This document shows, in pieces, positions 32,629 to 38,499 of a stretch of DNA of 38,499 bases. The notes beneath the pieces were generated by a model that searched no databases, was not told the DNA's origin, and saw nothing but the letters and a program-made list of their open reading frames with translations. The stretch comes from Thermoguttaceae bacterium (GTDB lineage Bacteria > Planctomycetota > Planctomycetia > Pirellulales > Thermoguttaceae): the NCBI GenBank assembly GCA_017447745.1, contig JAFSMW010000056.1, positions 1-38,499 of the forward strand, written 5' to 3'. Positions within the stretch are counted from its first letter, which is position 1. Every line of letters starts with the position of its first letter. The translations under genes were made by a program, and so were the position numbers.

Positions 32629-33108
32629 ATGAATATAACAGACCCCTTGCCGCCAGGCAAGATTGCAGCAGTCGATTTCGGAACGGTTCGGCTTGGCGTG
32701 GCAATTACCGATTTTGACAGAAAAATGGCTTTCCCGTACGAAAATCTGACAAGAAGGACTCAACGTCTTGACGGTCAGTGGTTTACGGAATTTGTCAAGG
32801 AAGAGCGGGTTGTTTGTTTTGTTGTTGGTCTTCCATTGTATCCCAGCGGAGACGAAAGTCCAAAATCTGTTCAAGCCAGAGAATTCGGCGCGTGGCTGGA
32901 AGCTTTGACCAACGTTCCAGTTGTTTTTTATGACGAACGATACAGTTCCAAATTTGCTGACGAACTGATGAGAGACGCCGATTTTTCATCGAAGAAAAAA
33001 AAAGCAAATCGCGATAAATTGGCGGCTTACGTTCTGTTGGCGTCTTATTTGGAGGCGCTTAATAAATCAACCGGAGACGTTTATTTGGCAAATCGAAATC
33101 TGGAATAG
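32629..33108 (+). CDS. ruvX: Putative pre-16S rRNA nuclease / Holliday junction resolvase
   Basis: This is a 159-residue YqgF/RuvX family protein with an RNase H-like fold. AAVDFGTVRLGVAITD (14-29) carries the first catalytic Asp. FVVGLPLYPSGDESP is the GLP motif. FYDERYSSKFAD is the DER(Y)SS motif, and RDKLAAYVLLASYL supplies the last acidic residue. All key residues are present, and the length is a little above the usual 140. The family acts in 16S rRNA maturation, with a resolvase role also proposed. A TATAAT at 32601-32606 precedes the start. No Shine-Dalgarno. Confidence 0.9.
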   Translation: MNITDPLPPGKIAAVDFGTVRLGVAITDFDRKMAFPYENLTRRTQRLDGQWFTEFVKEERVVCFVVGLPLYPSGDESPKSVQAREFGAWLEALTNVPVVFYDERYSSKFADELMRDADFSSKKKKANRDKLAAYVLLASYLEALNKSTGDVYLANRNLE

Positions 33109-33118
33109 GCGCTATGCC

Positions 33119-33146
33119 TTGACTTTATTCTTAATTGCGGTACAAT
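33119..33146 (+). promoter_or_regulatory. Promoter of the pseudo-endonuclease III gene
   Basis: TTGACT (33119-33124) and TACAAT (33141-33146) are spaced by 16 bases, about 57 bases before the start. It starts right after the ruvX stop, so the gene has its own promoter. Confidence 0.6.
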
Positions 33147-33202
33147 ATATATTCAAAATGTAATATTATACCCTGTCAGGGGGGATTCAGGAGCGAAACT
33201 AT

Positions 33203-34456
33203 ATGAATAACGCTGAACGTGCCTCCGTGTTAAAGCGGATGGTTACAGTACTTAAAAAGAACTTCAAGGTTGAACGTCCAGACGTCAGTCGTACGCCAAT
33301 TGAACAGCTCATTTACTCAATTTGCCTGGAAAATGCATCTTTTTCCGCTGCAGACGACGTCTATAACGCTTTGACGCACAATTACTTTGACTGGAATGAA
33401 GTTCGCGTTTCCAGTTCCCGCGAATTGGCGGAAACGATGAAAAATCTGCCGGAACCGGCTCAGACCGGACTCCGGCTCAAGCGTATCCTGCATTACATTT
33501 TCGATAAAAAATACGCTTTTGAAATCGATGAAGTCAAAAAAATGAGCGTTAAGGCGTTCAATGAGTACGTTGCAAAAATGGAAAATGTTACGCCCTTCAA
33601 TTCCGCTTATGTAATGATGACTGTCATGGGACGCCACGCCATACCGGTGTCCTCCGGAGAGCTTGAAGTCCTTGATATTCTTGGTCTTATTGACAAAAAA
33701 GACAGGGAAAAGAACGCTGTTTCGTGGCTGGAACGCGTCATTGAAAAGAAGAAAGCGAATGAATTCTTTTCGCTGCTGCATCAATTGGCGGCATTGTACG
33801 TGAAAAATCCCTATGGTCGCAAGGTCATGGAGATTCTTGTTGCGATTGACCCGACATCCAAGGATAGAATTCCAAAGCGTCGCAAGACTGATGAGGAAAT
33901 TCAGCAGGCTGATTCAACATCTCCTGCGGTTCCGCAAACTGACGTTGCACCAGAAAACAGTGTAAAGCCGGAAGAACCGAAAGCGGATTCTGCAAAACCG
34001 GAAGAGAAGAAGCCCGTAGTCAAACCCGCAGTCGAAAAGAAGCCTGCTGCCGAAAAGAAGCCCGCAGCCAAGTCTGCTGTCGAAAAGAAAGCCGCTGCTG
34101 AGAAGAAGCCCGCAGCCAAGCCCGCAGTCGAAAAGAAAGCCGCAGCCGAGAAGAAGCCCGCAGCCAAGCCTGCCGCTGAGAAGAAAGCCGCAGTCGAAAA
34201 GAAAGTCGCAGCTGAAAAGAAGCCCGCAGCCAAGCCTGCCGCTGAGAAGAAAGCCGCAGTCGAAAAGAAAGCCGCAGCTGAAAAGAAGCCTGCTGCCAAG
34301 TCTGCTACTGAGAAGAAGCCTGTTGCCGAAAAAAAGCCCGCAGCCAAGTCTACTAAAGCTCCCGCTCCTGCAAAGAAGACGGCTGCCGCAAAGAAGGCGG
34401 AACCTGCCAAGACGTCAAAGTCAACAGCGGCAAAATCAACAAAGAAATCAAAATAA
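33203..34456 (+). CDS. Catalytically dead endonuclease III-like protein with histone H1-like tail
   Basis: This 417-residue protein is in two parts. Residues 1-225 follow the endonuclease III (HhH-GPD) fold; for example EQLIYSICLENASFSAADDV aligns with the Nth helix FELLIAVLLSAQATD. At the helix-hairpin-helix, LPGVGRK becomes MENVTPF, so the catalytic Lys120 is Phe132. Eighteen residues later, as in Nth, the catalytic Asp138 is Ser150. The four C-terminal cluster cysteines are absent. Residues 240-417 are a Lys/Ala/Pro tail built of EKKPAAKPAVEKKA-like repeats, like histone H1 and the chlamydial Hc2 protein. The tail should bind DNA. I infer a nucleoid-structuring protein, not a repair enzyme. 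AGGAG about 10 bases before the ATG supports the start, and the gene has its own promoter. Confidence 0.75.
   Translation: MNNAERASVLKRMVTVLKKNFKVERPDVSRTPIEQLIYSICLENASFSAADDVYNALTHNYFDWNEVRVSSSRELAETMKNLPEPAQTGLRLKRILHYIFDKKYAFEIDEVKKMSVKAFNEYVAKMENVTPFNSAYVMMTVMGRHAIPVSSGELEVLDILGLIDKKDREKNAVSWLERVIEKKKANEFFSLLHQLAALYVKNPYGRKVMEILVAIDPTSKDRIPKRRKTDEEIQQADSTSPAVPQTDVAPENSVKPEEPKADSAKPEEKKPVVKPAVEKKPAAEKKPAAKSAVEKKAAAEKKPAAKPAVEKKAAAEKKPAAKPAAEKKAAVEKKVAAEKKPAAKPAAEKKAAVEKKAAAEKKPAAKSATEKKPVAEKKPAAKSTKAPAPAKKTAAAKKAEPAKTSKSTAAKSTKKSK
34020..34345 (+). repeat. In-frame repeats encoding the K/A/P tail
   Basis: Repeats of GAAAAGAAGCCCGCAGCCAA type, with 12-, 21- and 48-base sub-periods, form the tail of the gene at 33203. 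Blocks such as GAGAAGAAAGCCGCAGTCGA occur at least twice. Length may differ between strains. Confidence 0.85.
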
Positions 34457-34542
34457 TTTAAACTTCGCCGGAGGTTGAAATTGGCAAACGATCGAAATGT
34501 CGTCTGCTGATTTCAGCCTGTTGGCGTATAACGATATAATAA

Positions 34543-37269
34543 ATGAAATTCCATTTACTGTATATAAAGCTGGTTCGCATTGCGCGTATTTTTCCGGGAA
34601 TAATATTATTTCTATGGATAACGTCGTCATGCGCTCTTTACTCTCAGGATGCAAATCCGGAAGCCTCTTCAAATCAATCCAATAAAGCCGAACCGTTAGT
34701 CTTGCATGGCGTTTTTCCGTGGGACGATCCCGTGAAGCCCCTGTCTGTTAAACGAAATCTTACACCTCAAGAACAGGATAAAGCGCAAGCTCAAATTCTG
34801 TTTTCTGTTGCTCGAGACCTTGAACGGCGCAGTGAAGTTCATAAAAAGTTTTACGGAGACGATTTCCCTAACGCATCGAAAAATTCTGAAAGAATTAAAT
34901 ACACGCCCTATCAAAAACGATTGCTTGAAGCTCAGGCGTTAAAAAAATATCAGCGTGCGGCTCGTCTTGATCCGAATACGACCACGTCCATTCGCATTGT
35001 TGAAATGGCTTGTCTTCGAGAACAGTACGATTTAGCCGCTCGATACATAGACGAGATGTATTATCAGGGTCAGCCGGTTGGCGGAATTGATCCGATGTTG
35101 CTTCGTCAGCTGGCATCCCGGCTTATTCGCGTTGAAGCAGTTGACGAGGCGTATAAGCTTTATAAATCAATTTTGGAAAAACTGGGGTCTCGATTTGATC
35201 CACAGGCGGTTGTCTTGAATTACGAGACTGCCCGCTGCGCCTATTTGGCGGGAGATTATACGCAGGCGTCAGACTGCTTTGAATTTGTCTATCGCGCCGC
35301 CAAAGACCCGAAAGAATTTGGTCTTTCTCCGCGTTTAATTGACATTCTCGAAATAGAAAAAGCGGATACGCTCCGTCTTGTTGCAGACGCTTTTTTGATG
35401 GACAAGCGTTATGAAAGAGCTGAACTGTTTTTTGAAATGGCGGATAAGCTCAATAAAAATACGCCTGTTTTGTCCTATCATAAAGCGCGCATTGCCTTGG
35501 CGAAAGAGGATTATGACGCTGCAAAAAAGTATCTCGTCGAGGCGTTAAAGGGGGATTTATCTGGCGAAGGACAAGAGCCGATGTTTCTTATGGAGGAGTT
35601 GGTTAAGAAAATAAATCAACCAGAATTGGCTGACCAAACGCTCCAGGGCATCGTTTCAAAAATTGCTCAGAAAATTCAAACGCTTCAAAAAAACAAAGCG
35701 TTGTCCGGAATGTCAAAGAAGATTCTGACGAATTTTGACGATGACGTTTGGGAATATTATTGCGATTCATTGGCTAAAAAAGACAAAAAAAGCGAGGCGA
35801 TTAAACAGCTCAAGCGTTATTACAACGTTAAACCGAATCGGGAAACGCTTGACAAGATAATTCAGTATCAGCTGGAAGCCGGTCTCTTTTCAGACGCTTT
35901 TGACGCTATGGCGCGACTGTTTAAAGCAACTGGCAATATTAAACCATTTATCGAAACGACTACTAAATTCCTTGAGGATGATAAAAACCGCCAGTCCTTT
36001 GTCGCCGCAGCGGCAGACGCTCAAAACCGTATTCTCAAAGACGCTGCCGATAACGGATATAATGTCGGGAAGGGTTGGTCTGTTTTTCATGCTGGCGCAG
36101 TTAGTTTGTCGTTAATGAGCGCTTATCAAAAAATTTCCAAACCCAATCAGACGACAGCTCCCGACGACGCCTCGGAAGACAAGCCGGAAAGTCCGCAAAT
36201 TGCTGAATTGCGTCAGTTTGTGGATTATGCCATGTCGAAGGGCGTCGTTCCGAAATATACAACTAAACGTCAAAACGCTGTGGAGTCCGTTTTATCCAAA
36301 GCGTCGCAGCTGCTTTCCGGAAATGAAAACGAATCTGACGACAATCTGGTTCTTCCTCCAGGGGAATTCAATGGTCAAAACGTTGGCATGACTTGGGGGG
36401 TGTGTCTCATGCGGGATTCTCAATACGCTTCTGCCGTCAAGGCGTTTGAAAACGTTAAAAAGTGGCTTCCAAATCAACGCAGCGTTAACAGTTGTGATTT
36501 CTGCATGGCTGGCGCGCTGGTTCTGAACAAACAGTACGACAAGGCAATGGAGCGGATTGACTCCTGTTTGAAAAGCGATCCAAACGACATCGAGTTTCTC
36601 GTCAGAAAAGCGTGGTTGCTGCATTTGGCTAACAGAACAGACGAATCTGAGGCCTTGTACGAAAAGATCATTGCTGACAATATCGATAATTACGAAGACG
36701 CATGGGTTCAGGAAAACGTATCTGAAGCTCGACATTCGCTTGCTGGCATTTATGATCTTCGTTGCGCTGATCCGAATCTGGACGATTCCAAAAAACACGA
36801 ATATCAGATTAAGTCTATGGAATTGCTGGAGCAGGTTTTAGACGAACACCCCGGTTCTTTGGTTGCCATGAACTCGTTGGCGTTCATGCAGGCAGAACAG
36901 AATGTAAATTTGCATCGCGCGGAAAAAATGTCGCGCCGCACGTTGGAAGAGGAGCCTGAAAACTGCGCCTATCTTGACACGCTGGGCTGGATTGAATATC
37001 GGCTTCAAAAATACGATGAAGCAATCGATTTGATTCAGCGCAGTTTAAACGGGTTAAAAGATCCAGTGGTATACGATCACCTGGGCGACGTCTATGCAGC
37101 CAAAAACGATATGGAAAATGCCGTATCAGCCTGGAAAAAGGCATTGGATGCGTTAGACGCTGAAGCAGAAAAATCGAGTCCGCATTTGCGCGCCGCTCTT
37201 GAAAAGAAACTCAATAGCGTTCACCCTCCATCAGAGGAAAGTTTGCAAACGGAACCGGAATCGAAATAA
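34543..37269 (+). CDS. Large exported TPR-repeat protein
   Basis: This 908-residue protein has an N-terminal hydrophobic export segment (about 16-34, IFPGIILFLWITSS), and a Cys right after (SSCALYS) could be a weak lipobox. Many TPR-type helix pairs follow, for example LEAQALKKYQRAARLDPNT, ERAELFFEMADKLNKNTPVL, AEKMSRRTLEEEPENCAYLD, and near the end IDLIQRSLNGLKDPVVYDHL then YAAKNDMENAVSAWKKAL. TPR arrays bind other proteins, and no enzyme domain is seen. No Shine-Dalgarno is visible, and a TATAAT at 34533-34538 is only a few bases from the ATG. The gene probably stands alone or is read from the upstream promoter. Confidence 0.8.
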   Translation: MKFHLLYIKLVRIARIFPGIILFLWITSSCALYSQDANPEASSNQSNKAEPLVLHGVFPWDDPVKPLSVKRNLTPQEQDKAQAQILFSVARDLERRSEVHKKFYGDDFPNASKNSERIKYTPYQKRLLEAQALKKYQRAARLDPNTTTSIRIVEMACLREQYDLAARYIDEMYYQGQPVGGIDPMLLRQLASRLIRVEAVDEAYKLYKSILEKLGSRFDPQAVVLNYETARCAYLAGDYTQASDCFEFVYRAAKDPKEFGLSPRLIDILEIEKADTLRLVADAFLMDKRYERAELFFEMADKLNKNTPVLSYHKARIALAKEDYDAAKKYLVEALKGDLSGEGQEPMFLMEELVKKINQPELADQTLQGIVSKIAQKIQTLQKNKALSGMSKKILTNFDDDVWEYYCDSLAKKDKKSEAIKQLKRYYNVKPNRETLDKIIQYQLEAGLFSDAFDAMARLFKATGNIKPFIETTTKFLEDDKNRQSFVAAAADAQNRILKDAADNGYNVGKGWSVFHAGAVSLSLMSAYQKISKPNQTTAPDDASEDKPESPQIAELRQFVDYAMSKGVVPKYTTKRQNAVESVLSKASQLLSGNENESDDNLVLPPGEFNGQNVGMTWGVCLMRDSQYASAVKAFENVKKWLPNQRSVNSCDFCMAGALVLNKQYDKAMERIDSCLKSDPNDIEFLVRKAWLLHLANRTDESEALYEKIIADNIDNYEDAWVQENVSEARHSLAGIYDLRCADPNLDDSKKHEYQIKSMELLEQVLDEHPGSLVAMNSLAFMQAEQNVNLHRAEKMSRRTLEEEPENCAYLDTLGWIEYRLQKYDEAIDLIQRSLNGLKDPVVYDHLGDVYAAKNDMENAVSAWKKALDALDAEAEKSSPHLRAALEKKLNSVHPPSEESLQTEPESK

Positions 37270-37328
37270 TTTTTGCTTACAATCAGATTTAATCACCTAA
37301 CAAAATACAAAAGAAAGAGGTTTACAAA

Positions 37329-38117
37329 ATGTCAGGACATTCACATTGGGCTGGAATCAAACATAAGAAAGCTCTGGTCGATAACAAACGCGGACGTCTT
37401 TGGAGCAAACTGTCCAAGGCGATTATCGTTGCTGCCAAGGCGGGCGGCGGAGACGTCGATACGAACCTGAAGCTGCGTTACGCTATTGACGAAGCCAAAG
37501 CCGTCAGTATGCCAAAGGAAAACATTCAGCGCGCCATCAAAAAGGGAACTGGCGAACTGGAAGGCGGCAACCTCGAAGAACTGGTGTACGAGGGCTACGG
37601 AGCGGGCGGAAGCGCCGTTATCGCAGAAGTTCTTACCGACAACCGCAACAGAACGGCTCCGGAAATCCGCAAGATTTTCGAAGTCTGCGGCGGCAAGATG
37701 GGAAACCCCGGCTGCGTCGCGTTCATGTTTGACCGCAAAGGACAGTTTTACATCCCGATCGATCAGATGCCCGACGAAGACGCCATGACCGAACTCATTC
37801 TCGACTTGGGCGGCGAAGACTGCACTGTTGAAGAGGATTACGACGACAACGACAACCTCGTGAAGTACTACAATATTCTCTGCTCGACAGACGATTTTGG
37901 CGCCATGATGCAGGCGTTTACCGACAAGGGCTTGCACCCGTCGAAATCCCAGATGGTTCGTATCGCGTCAAATACCGTTGAACTGGGACTTGACGACGCT
38001 CGCAAGGCTCTCAGACTGTTTGACCGCTTGGACGAACACGACGACGTTCAGAACGTCTTTGCCAACTTCGTCATTCCGGAAGACGTCCAGAAACAGCTGG
38101 ATGCGGAAGAAGAATAA
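37329..38117 (+). CDS. yebC: YebC/PmpR family protein
   Basis: This 262-residue YebC-family protein starts with the signature MSGHSHWAGIKHKKALVDNK and RGRLWSKLSKAIIVAAKAGG. It continues with MPKENIQRAIKKGTGE, YEGYGAGGSAVIAEVLTDN, NRTAPEIRKIFEVCGGKMGN and GCVAFMFDRKG. YebC proteins have been described as DNA-binding regulators and, more recently, as translation factors. The length is slightly above the usual 240-250, with an acidic C-terminal end. AGAGG lies 9 bases before the ATG. The C-ending codon use is that of a well-expressed gene. ruvC-type neighbours, common in other phyla, are not present. Confidence 0.95.
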   Translation: MSGHSHWAGIKHKKALVDNKRGRLWSKLSKAIIVAAKAGGGDVDTNLKLRYAIDEAKAVSMPKENIQRAIKKGTGELEGGNLEELVYEGYGAGGSAVIAEVLTDNRNRTAPEIRKIFEVCGGKMGNPGCVAFMFDRKGQFYIPIDQMPDEDAMTELILDLGGEDCTVEEDYDDNDNLVKYYNILCSTDDFGAMMQAFTDKGLHPSKSQMVRIASNTVELGLDDARKALRLFDRLDEHDDVQNVFANFVIPEDVQKQLDAEEE

Positions 38118-38137
38118 TGGGCGCGAAGCGCATCCGC

Positions 38138-38187
38138 TAGAACCGCGTAGCGGTTCAATATTAGTAGCCGTGGGTTTTAACCCACGG
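38138..38187 (-). repeat. Dispersed hairpin unit, copy 4 (inverted)
   Basis: This is the reverse complement of the 23231-23280 copy at 48 of 50 positions, containing the GAACCGC-TAC-GCGGTTC hairpin and the CCGTGGGTT palindrome. It begins 20 bases after the yebC stop. Confidence 0.9.
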
Positions 38188-38255
38188 GCGGCGAGGCGCC
38201 GCTCCCAATCCGAGCTTCCGCTCGAGACGTATTATCGTCGCTTCCGTTGGTCGCT
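38188..38255 (+). repeat. Second dispersed repeat (GCGGCGAGGCGCCGC type), copy 2
   Basis: This is a close copy of 23123-23190 with the same GGCGCCGCTCCCA start and GTATTATCRTCGCTYCCG core. It directly abuts the inverted hairpin unit at 38138-38187, whereas at the first locus the two modules are 40 bases apart and in the other order. Confidence 0.8.
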
Positions 38256-38319
38256 TGCGCCAATTCCTCGCCTAACCAAAGATTTTTAAAAATTTTTCGA
38301 AAAAGCGCCTTTCCCCCCA

Positions 38320-38349
38320 TTGACGGGAATTAAAAAAGCGCTATATTAT
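38320..38349 (+). promoter_or_regulatory. Strong promoter, probably of an rRNA operon
   Basis: TTGACG (38320-38325) and TATATTAT (38342-38349) give a near-consensus promoter with 16 to 18 base spacing, depending on the -10 register. It is preceded by a C-rich tract (38311-38318) and an A/T-rich segment (38281-38302) that could be an UP element. Confidence 0.6.
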
Positions 38350-38390
38350 CCCCCGTTGTTTGCGCGACAGCAAGTCGAGTAAGCAACAAA

Positions 38391-38411
38391 TGACCTTTGA
38401 CAATTTGGCGG
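38391..38411 (+). promoter_or_regulatory. boxA-like antitermination element
   Basis: TGACCTTTGACAATTTGG and the next three bases match the E. coli rrn boxA region (TGCTCTTTAACAATTTATC) at 15 of 21 positions. NusB-type antitermination boxes lie in rRNA leaders. A preceding imperfect stem (GTTGTTT near 38355 with AAGCAAC near 38381) could be the boxB-like stem. The rRNA gene itself is outside the window. Confidence 0.55.
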
Positions 38412-38439
38412 AACAGACATTGTACCTTAAAAGATGAAT

Positions 38440-38460
38440 AAGAGATAGTCTCTTGTTTTT
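38440..38460 (+). terminator. Short hairpin with T-run in the leader
   Basis: AAGAGA (38440-38445) pairs with TCTCTT (38449-38454) around TAG, followed by GTTTTTT. It is weak as a terminator but well placed for attenuation that boxA-dependent antitermination could override. It may equally be a processing stem. Confidence 0.4.
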
Positions 38461-38479
38461 TCCTTTGTGAGCAAGTTGT

Positions 38480-38494
38480 GAGTCGGAAAGACTC
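38480..38494 (+). repeat. 5-bp hairpin at the window end
   Basis: GAGTC (38480-38484) and GACTC (38490-38494) pair around GGAAA. It could be part of an rRNA leader processing stem. The window ends five bases later. Confidence 0.4.
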
Positions 38495-38499
38495 AATAA

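Larger units (their letters stand above)
38118..38499. other. Repeat-rich spacer followed by probable rRNA operon leader
   Basis: The left part (38138-38255) is two dispersed repeat modules. The right part (38320-38499) has the promoter, boxA-like element and two hairpins listed below. No coding region is supported. Confidence 0.7.

Noticed and set aside
32449-32874. N-terminal extension of the lipase-like gene
   Set aside because: It would overlap ruvX on the opposite strand and bury the signal peptide that starts at 32448.
33901-34410. Minus-strand frame rich in AAGFFSA repeats
   Set aside because: It is the antisense of the Lys/Ala tail repeats of the gene at 33203.
34533-34538. TATAAT just before the TPR protein gene
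   Set aside because: It is only a few bases from the start codon, too close to act as its promoter unless the true start is later.

Overview
The window looks like a chromosomal segment from a planctomycete (PVC superphylum). The best evidence is a large exported protein that opens with the planctomycete-type ESLEERLLLS motif, a protein resembling the planctomycete DUF1598 family, and a lysine/alanine-rich histone H1-like tail of the kind known from PVC bacteria. I see no phage, IS element, CRISPR array or plasmid function. GC content varies: larA-like, the TIM-barrel isomerase, the LEERLLLS protein and yebC are GC-richer with many C-ending codons, while the ASCH/glycosyltransferase stretch is AT-richer. 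The exact lineage cannot be fixed from this sequence.

Layout. 1-582: a gene-free block packed with hairpin repeats. 583-1872: a LarA-superfamily nickel racemase/epimerase with a strong terminator. 1992-4798 (minus): an ASCH-domain protein, a family-2 glycosyltransferase and a Sua5-phosphatase fusion. 5100-5173: tRNA-Asp(GUC) with promoter and bidirectional terminator. 5289-8564 (minus): a membrane protein with a GATase-like domain and a DUF1598-like secreted protein. 9014-13394: a secreted WD40 protein and the LEERLLLS surface protein. 13606-14616: ispH. 14693-18251 (minus): LemA, an enlarged HtpX/M48 protease and a pseudo-receiver/LuxR regulator, apparently one operon. 18525-19547: a sugar-phosphate isomerase-like TIM barrel. 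20042-30408: a complete MoxR-DUF58-BatA-E (aerotolerance type) locus. 30538-32448 (minus): a membrane protein and a lipase-like hydrolase. 32629-38117: ruvX, a pseudo-endonuclease III with H1-like tail, a TPR protein and yebC. 38320-38499: what looks like the promoter and boxA leader of an rRNA operon whose gene lies beyond the window.

How the genes work together. The moxR-bat locus is the clearest functional unit: an AAA+ chaperone, a DUF58 protein, two membrane vWA proteins with intact MIDAS motifs, TPR proteins and two membrane proteins that share the same cytoplasmic C-terminal domain. The lemA-M48-regulator operon is probably a membrane protein quality-control unit wired to transcription, with a regulator that cannot be phosphorylated in the normal way. 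The remaining genes are mostly single housekeeping genes (ispH, ruvX, sua5, yebC, tRNA-Asp).

The most unusual features are the catalytically dead endonuclease III fold fused to a histone-like tail, the M48/LemA/pseudo-receiver cassette, the Sua5-phosphatase fusion with an arginine-phosphatase-type P-loop, and several families of intergenic palindromes. The palindromes share a small loop (T-R-A-C or TAC between GC and GC), abut or overlap stop codons, and in one case flank a gene as near-identical inverted repeats.
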